A stretch of DNA of 47,540 bases. It comes from Chrysochromulina tobinii. Lineage: Eukaryota; Haptophyta; Prymnesiales; Chrysochromulinaceae. Each line of letters starts with the position of its first letter. Within the stretch, counting starts at the first letter, position 1. Below the pieces are notes generated by a model. That model was given only the letters and a program-made list of their open reading frames with translations, was not told the DNA's origin and searched no databases. A program made the position numbers and the translations under genes. The stretch covers positions 1-47,540 of the forward strand of contig JWZX01003186.1 in the NCBI GenBank assembly GCA_001275005.1. Reading direction: 5' to 3'. Positions 34,705-43,869 of this stretch are shown one piece after another.

Positions 34705-35327
34705 AGCGTTCCAGCAACAACCCACAGCCCCGCACACCGTACGCGTAGCGATCATGCTCACCTCACAGCCAGGCCGCTCATCTTACTGGCAGGCTGCTCT
34801 CCGCTCCTGCCACCGTCGCTCGTTAGCTTTCTTGCGCATGCTCTTCCGTGGCGTGTGCAGCTGTGCACGGCAATGAACGGTGTGTCATCGATCGGGAGCG
34901 CTCTCGGGTTAGTGTCGAGTCAGACGAGAGATGAAGATGGTCTGTCATGTGTATCCGGTATGTGCCCGTGGGTACCTCTAGCTACGAAACCAAGCACAAG
35001 ACGATGCGGTTCCGCGCCGCAAACGGTCATACGGTTGCTCTTGCTGCGCGGCCTGCGCCTCCACCCTCCCGTGTTCGGCGTATGTCTATCACTGTGCGCT
35101 TGCACGGCGCCCCCGGGGCCCGGGCTCCGCGGCTGGTCGCGTCTTGTCATCATTACGATACACAGCTGCCTACCGTACAGCGCTACACAGGAAGCTGTAG
35201 GTTTAGGCTGTAGCCTGTACGCGACCACAGCTGATGGGCGAACGTAACACGACTTCTGCTGGCTGTGGCGGCCGCTCTGGCCCTGGTGATTCAGCCACCT
35301 ATTCGTGTGCAAAGAAGACTCACCCAC
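34705..35327. other. Intergenic gap between convergent genes
   Basis: These are 3' flanks of the coiled-coil gene (+) and FCF2 (-). It contains scattered open frames without domain content, and a GC-rich palindrome-like patch (CCCCCGGGGCCCGGG) near 35110-35125. Nothing else is seen. Confidence 0.5.
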
Positions 35328-35909
35328 TCATCGCCTCTTCTTGCCGCCAGCGTTCTTGCGCGGCGGCGGCTTGAACCTGCGCTTGAGGCCGTCAGCATGC
35401 GCAGCCTGTGACGCCAGGAACTGCGTCTTCGCGCGCTTGCGAATGGTTCCGTCTGACATGAGCTCTGCAAGAATAGAGCCCTTGCGTTCGCGGTTCGTCA
35501 GGCGGTTCTTTCCATCTTCTGCACCCTCCACAATGGTCCCCACCTGGAAGTACTTGGGGAACGCCTTGCCATCGTCGGCGGATCGGTAGAAGCGCTTTGG
35601 GTCGACCGCGTCGCGCATCTTGATGAGGAGCAGCTCACGCTTGAGCTCTTTGGTAAGCGTAGGTGCTTTCATGTGCCCCCATGCGGCGCCTGCGGTTTCG
35701 GCCTCGCCCTTCTTCTTCTTCCTCATCGGCTCCGGCAGCACACTGCTGATGAGCGAGGCTGATTCGGACGGTGGCAGCACGGGTAGAGTAGAAGCCAAAT
35801 GCGCCGCGGTCAGCGTGACAGCACCGCTAGTTGGTTTCACCTGCAGATACGCGGAAGAAGTACTCGGACCAGCATCCAGCTTCAGCGTCTTCGACTTCTT
35901 CTTGCCCAT
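35328..35909 (-). CDS. FCF2: FCF2, nucleolar pre-rRNA processing factor (DNTTIP2/TDIF2 family)
   Basis: This is a nucleolar component of the small-subunit processome, needed for early 18S rRNA cleavages. The product is 193 residues. The N-terminus starts with a Lys cluster (MGKKKSKTLK) and a low-complexity region. The Fcf2 domain (about 80-175) has the family order: MKAPTLTKELKRELLLIKMR, DAVDPKRFYR, KAFPKYFQVGTIVEGAEDGK, LTNRERKGSILAELMSD, RKRAKTQFLASQ. The Arg/Lys-rich C-terminus (RRFKPPPRKNAGGKKRR) is a likely nucleolar signal. It is compact compared with animal TDIF2, similar to the yeast protein. Confidence 0.93.
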   Translation of the reverse strand: MGKKKSKTLKLDAGPSTSSAYLQVKPTSGAVTLTAAHLASTLPVLPPSESASLISSVLPEPMRKKKKGEAETAGAAWGHMKAPTLTKELKRELLLIKMRDAVDPKRFYRSADDGKAFPKYFQVGTIVEGAEDGKNRLTNRERKGSILAELMSDGTIRKRAKTQFLASQAAHADGLKRRFKPPPRKNAGGKKRR

Positions 35910-36126
35910 GAAGTGTCAGCAGCGAGTGGAATGGACTGCCAGCGACGTGGTGCCACACACGAAAGTACGGGCCAAGTTTTTAACCAGTCGAGTGAGAAGA
36001 TCCCAAGAAATGTAGCAGCTCAACCCATGCGCAACACTGCGAACTTTGACAACAAAACATTGCTACAAATGGAAGGTGATGTACGGAGTGCGCAACAATC
36101 GTGTTGGTCCGACAGAGTGCGCAACA

Positions 36127-38046
36127 ATGTCGCGACCGACATTGAACAGTAGCCACTCCTTCTATGGCGGGTTCTCGAGTCAAGGGCGCCACAGTGAAGT
36201 TTGGCATGCGGTGGTCGCTCTCGTGGCTACAATTGTCGGAGGGGGCTCGTTGTCAGTTCCTTGGGCGGTAGCCAAATCGGGCTTCGCCATGGGCCTCGCG
36301 CTGCTCAGCCTTTCAGCGGGTACCTGCGCCATCTGCGCTCACTTTCTGCTGGCTGCGGCACGGCGGCATGGTGGGCTGAGCTCCTACGATGAAGTGCTCC
36401 TCACCGCTGCTGGCAAGGGAGGGCAGCTGGCTACAATTTTCAGCGTGGTGGTCACCACATTTCTGACGCTGGTGGCAAATCAGATTCTGCTCCGTCAGCT
36501 TCTGACACCGTTGGCGAATCAGCTGCTCGATCGTGCGCTGTCTCATTGGGAGAGCGTTGCACTTGGCTGCGGTGCGGTGACGCTCATTTTCCCACTCACT
36601 TTCTTCACCTCTCTCAACTCTCTGCGCCACGTCGGTTTCCTCAGCCTTGTGTTCCTCTCGATCATGGTGGTAGCTGTGACCGTTAAGGCTGCACAGTGCG
36701 AGCCGGCGAAGCACTTCCATCCGGGGCCGCTCGTGCTGCTTGGTTCGGCGTGGGACATTCTCGTGGCCATCCCCGTGCATATCTGTGTCTTCCTATGCTC
36801 CTTCTCCGCCCTGCGTCTCGACACCGAGATGCGTACGCCCACGCGCCGGCGCATGAACATGACGATCATCCTCGCTTTCGGCATCGCGCTCTGCCAGTAT
36901 GTTGTGCTCGGCATCTCGGGCAGCTTCTACGCCCGCTGCATGGGCCGAGATGTGCCCTCAAACCTTCTCAACCTCTTTGACGAAAAGGACACGATGGCCA
37001 CAATCATGCGCACCCTCCTGTCCGTCGTACTTCTCGGCAGCCTCCCTCTCATCTGCCTGCCTTGCCGCGCGATGGCGCGCCAACTCATTTCGCTCTGCGG
37101 CGCTAGCCTCATGGCCGCACGCGTTGACAGAAGGAGCGCTGAAGATCCCGACCTTGGAACGACGACATCCTTCGACAGGGCCGATGGGTCGACGCCCTCG
37201 AATTCCAGTGGGATCACTTCGAGGCAGACCACCTCGACACCCGTGCTGCCCTTACCCTTCATGAGTGCACAAGGGGAGATGTCGCCGACCTACAGCCCCA
37301 CCTCGCACCGCCCGACGGTCGTCTCGTCGCATGGCGTGGCTGCGACCGTCACAATGACGCGGCACTCGTCTCCTCAGCTCATCTCAACGCCGAGACAACG
37401 TCAAGATGCAATCTCCCTCCACGGCGCTCAGCACGGCATGCACGGAGACGACGTGGTCCCGCTGCAGCTGCCGGCAGCCACGTACTGGCAGAGCCTCCGA
37501 ACCATCCGTGCGAGCGATACTCTGCATGGTTCAAGCTGGACATCATACGGTGACTGTGACATTTATCCGCCGCAGTGCAGTCGGCACTGCCACAGTGGCG
37601 GCTCGAGCGGCTCGGGCGCGGCCGTCGACGGTGTGCAAACGTCCTTAACACCCTCGGCCTCAGTCACCATTGGCGAGCCACTCCTCTCGGGCGCCGCTCC
37701 TGTATCCAAGGCTGAGTTGACGCCCCTCCACCGCGCCCTTTCCTCGCTGTGCCTGATGCTAATGAGCATGGGCATCGCGGCACTCGTCGATGACGTATCA
37801 GTCGTGTGGGGTCTCATCGGTAGCACCGGCGCGATCCTCCTCGGCCTCCTCTTCCCGTGCGTTGCCTATGTGAGGCTACGCAAGACGCCCACAACGAGGA
37901 CGACCTCGGTGCCGATACGCAAGGCTTTCGCGTGGCTCATCATCTTGGTCAGCGTGCCTCTCATCCCGGCATGCCTCGTCGTTGCCGTGCGTGAGCTACT
38001 CTACTGTCTCAAGGTCTCAAGGTGTGGTTATTGTGTGGTTAGCTGA
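36127..38046 (+). CDS. AAAP-family amino-acid transporter with long Ser/Thr-rich loop
   Basis: The product is 639 residues from the ATG at 36127; an in-frame ATG at 36079 is the alternative, and the frame has no ATG further upstream. The first helix has the AAAP signature ALVATIVGGGSLSVPWAVAK. Further helices include MGLALLSLSAGTCAICAHFL, LATIFSVVVTTFLTLVANQI, VALGCGAVTLIFPLTFFTSL, LVFLSIMVVAVTV, LVAIPVHICVFLCSFSALRL, IILAFGIALCQYVVLGISGS and LLSVVLLGSLPLICLP. A hydrophilic loop of about 190 residues (roughly 345-535) rich in Ser/Thr/Pro/His separates these from the last three helices, including AALVDDVSVVWGLIGSTGAI and AFAWLIILVSVPLIPACLVV. Such a loop is a likely site of phosphorylation, though this is inference. 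It belongs to the same superfamily as the 26698 gene but is not a close copy. Confidence 0.87.
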   Translation: MSRPTLNSSHSFYGGFSSQGRHSEVWHAVVALVATIVGGGSLSVPWAVAKSGFAMGLALLSLSAGTCAICAHFLLAAARRHGGLSSYDEVLLTAAGKGGQLATIFSVVVTTFLTLVANQILLRQLLTPLANQLLDRALSHWESVALGCGAVTLIFPLTFFTSLNSLRHVGFLSLVFLSIMVVAVTVKAAQCEPAKHFHPGPLVLLGSAWDILVAIPVHICVFLCSFSALRLDTEMRTPTRRRMNMTIILAFGIALCQYVVLGISGSFYARCMGRDVPSNLLNLFDEKDTMATIMRTLLSVVLLGSLPLICLPCRAMARQLISLCGASLMAARVDRRSAEDPDLGTTTSFDRADGSTPSNSSGITSRQTTSTPVLPLPFMSAQGEMSPTYSPTSHRPTVVSSHGVAATVTMTRHSSPQLISTPRQRQDAISLHGAQHGMHGDDVVPLQLPAATYWQSLRTIRASDTLHGSSWTSYGDCDIYPPQCSRHCHSGGSSGSGAAVDGVQTSLTPSASVTIGEPLLSGAAPVSKAELTPLHRALSSLCLMLMSMGIAALVDDVSVVWGLIGSTGAILLGLLFPCVAYVRLRKTPTTRTTSVPIRKAFAWLIILVSVPLIPACLVVAVRELLYCLKVSRCGYCVVS

Positions 38047-38498
38047 GACAGATAGCTGAGCCGACCGCGCCCCCTGAGCCTAAGACTGAGAGTCGCTGGA
38101 GGTACACTGGAGTGTGTGTCAAACACTCGTCAGACACTGATCAAAGTGTGGGAAGAGGCTCGTCAAGTTTCATCATAGTGCGCCCATGATTCGTAAATTG
38201 TTACAGGGTTCCGTCACTAGGTGCAGATGTAGAAATCAACATCTCTCCGTGGTTTAGCCTCCGTACGAACATATGTCGACTCCGTCCCCAGTCCGCGGCC
38301 AGCCGGCCACGGCGATCGAGCTGCCATCAACCTTGTGGGATGGATGGTCATTGAGGAACTACAGTACATAGAAAGCACAGCCGTCATTTGTTTGAAATGA
38401 AGTTTGTGCGTGCCGTTGAACATGGGTAGATACATACATGTAACGCCGTATTGGTCATTTGAAACTGCAACTTGTAACGACATTTTTCCTGCTCATTC
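38047..38498. other. Intergenic gap
   Basis: This is the 3' flank of the transporter and the 5' flank of the 1639-residue gene. It is A/T-richer than the coding DNA around it. No TATA box, RNA gene or repeat is evident. Confidence 0.5.
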
Positions 38499-41400
38499 AT
38501 GCCGCCAGCGTACGCAGCGGCCAGCCATCGCGAAGTGGCGCCCGCGGTGCGCGGCTGGGCCGTGCGTCTCCTGGGAGAGCATCTACGCGCTGGAGCGGCT
38601 GACAGCAGCAACAACACGGCTGCCGATCTTGCTGCGGTGCTCGATGGGTGCGACGCGGATCTTGCCGTGCGGCACTGTGCGGCGCTCCTGAGGCACGCGG
38701 GCGGCGGCACACCAGAGGTGCTTTTGCGCCTGGCGGCTGACATCCGATCCGTGGGCGTCGTGCCGTTGCTGGTGCGGCTCGCACTCATCCACACAATGCT
38801 CGCGATCCCGACGGGTGGCGAAGCTGCTCTCGAGCTCTTGGCGGTGCTGGTGCCGTCGGAGGCCGTGGTGGACCCATCGGGCCCTGATGCCGACGCGGTC
38901 GCGGCGCTGCTGCACAGGCTGCGCACGTTGACGCCGCTGCCGCCGTGGATTGCCGACGATAGCCCCGCGAGGGGCGCCCTCGTGTCGCTGGTGGCCACGC
39001 TCCCGCCTTTGGAAGCGCTTCAAGGCGAGGATGTGTTGGTTGCGCGGTCAGCAGTGCAGAGCCTCGCGTCGTCCGCTGCTGTGGCCGACCCGGCCGTGGA
39101 CGGGCCGCTCCCTCCCGGGCTGGCCGCTTGCATCTTTGGACGCGCCGCGCATCAGCCGACCGCCGATGCCGAGCCGGTGCTCAACGCGCGACCCACTCGG
39201 CCCGGCGCGTTCACGGCCTCGTTCACGGCCTCGTTCACGGCCTCGTTCGCGTGCTCGTTGGGAGAGGTCGTGAGCGCCGTGTGCGCGCCTCGCCATTGCG
39301 TGCTCTGTGCGGCTCGCGCGCTGCTCGAGCCCGCGGTGGCTCGCCAGTGCCCACCCGCGGCGGTGGCGGCCGCGTGTGCACGCGCCATGCACCCTTCCCA
39401 CTCTCGGGCTGGCGGGAACGGCGCCTTCGGATGGCATGCATGCAGCCACGCCGCCATGCATGCAGCCGCTTCGCCGGCCGCCGCTGAGGCTGCGCTCGAA
39501 TTACTGGCGAGCTACGCGGTCCTGCGCGCCGAGGTGATGATGAGCGAGGGGCTCGAGAACGAGGTGATGAGCGATGGGCATCTCGGGTCACGTGTCGAAT
39601 CGCTCCTGACGAGCCTCACGCCGCTGCTCGCGGCACCGACGCGCCTGCCCTTCCGACTGCCCGTGTGCCCGTGTACGCCCGCCCCTTCGCACCTGGCGCG
39701 CAAGCAGTGGGAACACCCCGTCAGCGCAGCCCTTGATGTCGCTCTTCGGGCGGCGTCTCGACGAGTCGGGGGCGACGCCCTGCACCGTCGCCTCGTCGGC
39801 GCACTGTGCGAAGCCGCGAGTCACGGCTCGCCGTCGAGCGCACAGCTACTGGCTCTCTATGTGGGAGGGCTACTGCGCAGGCACCTTCGGCCCGCGCCCG
39901 CGACGGCGCGCCTCGCCCCCGCACCTGTCTTCCCCACAGCACCTGTCGCCGCCGCCGCCGCCGCCGCCGTGTCCGCTTCCGCCGCCGCTGTGTTCGTCGC
40001 CGCGGCGGAGGAGCACACCGCAACCGTGGCGGCGCTTTGCGCGAGTCTTCCGCGGCGCGAGCGCGTGCGCTTGCTGGGCGGCCTACTGTTGCCCCTGCAT
40101 AGCGCATGCGGCGCTGGCGGCGTCGGCGGGTCTTTGGCAAGAGGCGGCAGCGGCGGGTCTTTGACAAGAGGCGGCAGCGGCGGTTGCGGCGGCGTGTGGG
40201 CGCTGGCTCAGTTGGAGAGCCCCCTTCGCCGGCTTCGTCCCCTGCTGGGCGAGGGCGAGGAGAGCGAGGTGCTCGATGCAACGCTCGAGGGCGAGCACGT
40301 GCTCGATACAACGCTCATGGACACCGAACCCACCCCCCGAGCCGCCGGCCGCCTCGCCGCTGCGCTGGACGTGGCCGCGTGGCTGCACCTGCGCGCGCGC
40401 GGCGGCTTCGTCTATGTCGACTGGCTCATGGCATGGCTGCTGCGCCCGAGGCCCGATGGGCGCGCTGCTTGCCGTTCCGCTGGCGACGGCTGCGGCGCTC
40501 ACCACGGCGCATGCGCCCTTTTGGGCACCCTCGAGTCGCGCGTGAGGTCTGGTTGGGAGGTGCCGACCATCATTCGGCTCCAGTGCGTCGCCGCCGCCCG
40601 CGCCGCCGCGCGTGAGCCACTCCCAGCGACGTGCATGCGGACGAGCACGCCCGCGCAGTCATCCCTCTCGGCGAGCTGTGCGTCACTCCTCCGGGCCGCT
40701 GTGAAGTCGGGTGTGAACTTACCCGTCGAGCTCGAGCGAATCGTCTCCATGGACGCCCGCCCGCCCAACGCCGTCCCGAGCGCATGGCTCCCGGGCGGTG
40801 CCCTCGCGCTCGAGACGGCGCTCTCGCCGTCCTCGCCGCCACCGCCGCCACTCCCCGTCGCCTTGGCGGATGCGTCGGACGACTTGTCGGGCGCCGTCTC
40901 GGGCGTCTCGCTGCTGCTCGCCCTACAACGCCGGGGCCTCTCGGAGCTTCGCGAGGCTCTCGAACGGCTGCTCGCCGCGCCCGACGGCGAAGCGATCTGG
41001 CTTGACTTTGTGGGGCATCGGCTCCTTCCACAGCTTTGCACGGCGCTCGCCACGGCGCCCGACGAGCCGCTGTGGGGAGCGCCCGTCTTCGCCGCGCCCG
41101 CCACGGCGCCCTCCGGCTGCCTCGCGCTCTCAGATGCACTCGGCTCGTGGCGGCGCTGCCAGCGGCGCCAGCTCGCTCTGCTCCTCTCCCGGCTCGTACG
41201 TTGGAGCTTGCCTGATTGCGACTGATTGCGACTGAGTGCGACAGATTGCGACTGAGTGCGATTGATTGCGATTGATTGCGATTGATTGCGACTGATTGCA
41301 TGCAGGTACGTTGGAGCTTGCCCGGTCGCGAAGCCCTCCGCGAGACGCTTGAGCCGCTGCCCGAGAGCGTGCGCGGGGGCGCCCAACACGGCGCCGGTCG

Positions 41401-43611
41401 AGGCCGGCGCGCCGAGACGGCGCTCGATCTCGAGGCGTCCGTGCGCGCCTACCTGCTCGGCGCCCAACACGGCGCCGACGAGGTTGTGTCCAACGGCGTC
41501 AGCTGCAGTGCTGCTGCTGCTGCTGGTCGTGGTGCTGGTGCTGCTGGTCGTGGTGCTGGTACTGCTGCTGGTGGTGCTGCTGCTGGCCACGTGTTGGAGG
41601 TGACGGGGCTGCTCCCAAACGTCGGGCTGCTCGCGACAGCGCTCATGCGGCGCGCGTGTACCGACGAGACAGCCGAGGCTCGTGCTGCCGCCGCGGGGAT
41701 CCTGCACGAGTACGTCGAGTGGTGCCAGGCCCATTCGGACACGTGGCTCGCCAGCGGCCTGCCTGATGACCACTGATTGCCCCCTTCATCAGGTACGTCG
41801 AGTGGTGGCCGCTTCCCGCGCTGCAGCACGAGGCGCGACGGCTGGTGAACGCGGCCGGGCGACGCGGGGACGCCCGACACGGCGCGTCGGGCTGGGAGGC
41901 GGCGATGGCGGCCCTTGACGACGCTGAGGACACCGCCACTGTGGCGGCGGTGCGCGCACTCGAGCTGCTCCTCGCGCTGCCGTGGGCGCCCGAGCGCTGC
42001 GCGCCGCTCGCGCCGACGCCTGTGGAATGGCGCGCGGTCTTTGACGAAGCGCTGTGTGAACGGATCCACTTGATGCCTCCCATGCAGCCGGTAGCGCCGC
42101 CGCCCACCGCCGCCGGTGTGGAGGACACCTCCGAGGCGCCGCCGCTGCCATACGCGGCCATCGAGTGCGTCCTTGCTTCTCTCCCGGCCCTGGAATGCGA
42201 GCACCTGACCCGGCGCCTTCGGTGGCTGCTGTCGCGCCCAGCAGTGCACAAGCCGGCGGCGCGACGGAGGGAGCGCTGGGCGCAACGGGCGGCGCCCGTC
42301 ATGGCGCTCGACACGGCTGCGCCCGCCACCGCGCCCGCCACCGCGCCCGCCACCGCGCCCGTCACCGCGCCCGCCACCGCGCCCGCCACCGCGCCGAGCA
42401 GCATGGCACGTGCGCCGTTCGCCGGCGAAGCCCGCGGCTCCGAGACGTCCCTCGCGGTTTGGGTGCGATGGGAACTACGCGCGGCCGATGCAGACATCGC
42501 CATGCCCGTGCTCGAGGATCACGTGCGCACCTACCTTGCCACACGAGCGCTGCCCACCAGCGCACACGCGCTGCCAGCTGCCGCGCACGATCTCGCCATC
42601 GATCTCGCCATCGATCTCGCCCCCGAGCTCGCCCCTAATCTCGCCCCTAATCTCGCCGCCGATCTCGCCGAGGAGGTGTTCGTCTGTGTGATGCAGGCGA
42701 GCGTCGAGGGGGCTGTCGACGCTCTCGAGGGCCGCGCGGCAGGGCTTCGGGGTGGCGCAGCGCGAGATCGACTCCTTCGCGTGTGTGCGGAGATTGGCGA
42801 GTCAGCCAGTGCTGCTTGGTTCGAGGCATCCGTGGTAGGTAGCGGCGGCGAGGACAGCGGTCATGCGGCGTGTTGGCTGCTTCGAGCGCTGGTGCGTATC
42901 ATGGCCGACGCTGCGACGGCGCGGGCGCCCCTGAGCGACGTTGTGGTGCGCGGCGTGCGTGCGATGCCCCCAATGAGCCTCATCCCAAGCCGCAGCCCCG
43001 ATGGGTCACTGCCTGCGGAGGCAAGCGACCTCCTAGTGCAGCTGCTCGCGGGCACAGCGCTACGTACAGCCAGCCAGGCGTCGTCGCGAGCACCATACCC
43101 GCCCTCGACACTGCTTGCGTGGACGCACGTGCACGCCGTCGCGCTGCTCTCCGAGTGGATGCTCGGGCTCGCCAGATTGCATCGAGCTCAAGTGCGAGCT
43201 GGGGTGCCCCATGCGCGCTTAGATGCTCCGGCGGTGCTCCACGGCGCCGCCTGCGCGAACGCTGCGCTGCCGGCGGCGTTGGAGCAATGGCGTGCCGAGC
43301 ACGCGGGCAGCCTCGGCCGCTCTCTCCCCCACCTGTGGCCAACGGTTGAGGATCTGTTGGCTCCTCGGTGCTCGCAAGGAGAAGACCCCGCAGAGAGCGA
43401 CACGCTGGGCGTGCTCGACCGTTCGGCTGTAGGGGGCGTGGATGCGATGGCCTCCGACTTCGAGTCGACCGATACCGTCGCCGACTCGCCAGATGAGGCG
43501 ATCGCAGACGCAGCGCCGGACACGCCATCGCCAAGCCAGCAGGCTACTCGGATGGAACTGCAGCTCAGCACGCTGCAAGGCTCCCGTAAGCGTAGGCTCC
43601 AGGAAGCGTAA
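38499..43611 (+). CDS. Unassigned 1639-residue Ala/Leu-rich helical protein (three exons)
   Basis: Exons 38499-41195, 41306-41709 and 41793-43611 (4920 nt) join in frame. The introns are 110 bp and 83 bp, both GTACGT..AG. The protein is almost wholly predicted helix, rich in Ala and Leu, with repeated helical pairs (e.g. LLRLAADIRSVGVVPLLVRL, LTSLTPLLAAPTRLPFRLP, LAAALDVAAWLHLRARGGF), like HEAT/ARM-type scaffolds. GGFVYVDWLMAWLL recalls a motif in FANCA-type helical scaffolds, but order and length do not line up, so no identity is claimed. Three in-frame minisatellites expand it: FTASFTASFTASF, repeated PATA units, and DLAIDLAPELAPNLAPNLAA. The C-terminus is acidic then basic (GSRKRRLQEA), suggesting a nuclear signal. 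Confidence 0.75.
39209..39248 (+). repeat. 12-bp in-frame minisatellite (FTAS)
   Basis: Three copies of GTTCACGGCCTC, encoding Phe-Thr-Ala-Ser, lie in exon 1 of the helical gene. Confidence 0.9.
41196..41322 (+). repeat. 17-bp direct repeat bounding intron 1 of the helical gene
   Basis: GTACGTTGGAGCTTGCC occurs at 41196-41212 (first 17 nt of the intron) and at 41306-41322 (first 17 nt of exon 2), identical. Between them, 41213-41305 is a tandem ten-mer array (GATTGCGACT-like) ending GATTGCATGCAG. Removing the intron restores one copy and the reading frame. Confidence 0.95.
41213..41298 (+). repeat. Ten-mer tandem array (TGATTGCGAC) forming an intron body
   Basis: About eight units of TGATTGCGAC with variants (TGAGTGCGAC, TGATTGCGAT). 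Each CTGAT resembles a branch-point motif (CTRAY). Confidence 0.9.
41502..41590 (+). repeat. GCTG/GGTG-rich low-complexity tract encoding Ala/Gly/Arg
   Basis: Repeats of CTGCTGCTGGTCGTGGTG encode alternating poly-Ala and GRGAG segments in exon 2 of the helical gene. Confidence 0.8.
41710..41807 (+). repeat. 15-bp direct repeat bounding intron 2 of the helical gene
   Basis: GTACGTCGAGTGGTG occurs at 41710-41724 (first bases of the intron) and at 41793-41807 (first bases of exon 3), identical. The intervening 68 bp ends ACTGATTGCCCCCTTCATCAG and so carries its own branch-like CTGAT, pyrimidine run and AG. Confidence 0.95.
42320..42394 (+). repeat. 12-bp in-frame minisatellite (PATA)
   Basis: About six copies of GCCCGCCACCGC (one variant with GTC) encode Ala-Pro-Ala-Thr repeats in exon 3. 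Confidence 0.9.
42589..42670 (+). repeat. 12-bp in-frame degenerate minisatellite (DLAI/NLAP)
   Basis: GATCTCGCCATC-like units drift to AATCTCGCCCCT and encode an amphipathic DLAI/ELAP/NLAP helix in exon 3. Confidence 0.85.
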
Positions 43612-43869
43612 GTTGTACCCACGTTACGCACGTAGCTTTCGTACCCACATAAAAAATGTAACGGTATACGCCCCGGAGGCGGACCGCTCGACGAGCCGAG
43701 TCAGATCTCGATAGCGGTGAACAAGGAGACAGTGGAGTTCTCACGTATTACTAGGTCCGTGGGCGCTGGCGGTTACCAACACGTCGACTGAATACTCGGC
43801 TCGGTGAAGATCCGGGATTATCGATCCGCACAGAGCCGGAACCCGGATTAACGATTGTACAAGGTTCTA
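43612..43869. other. Short gap between convergent genes
   Basis: These are 3' flanks of the helical protein (+) and the GT31 enzyme (-). Near 43809-43850 a loosely repeated CCGGGATTATCGATC / CCCGGATTAACGATT motif occurs. Otherwise nothing is seen. Confidence 0.4.

Noticed and set aside
26698-38046. The two AAAP transporters as a recent tandem duplication
   Set aside because: They share only the family signature and fold. Loop lengths, N-termini and helix sequences differ greatly and several unrelated genes lie between them.
39940-40020. Possible CRISPR-like or satellite array in the GCCGCC tract
   Set aside because: It is an in-frame trinucleotide run encoding poly-Ala in the helical gene, with no spacer structure.
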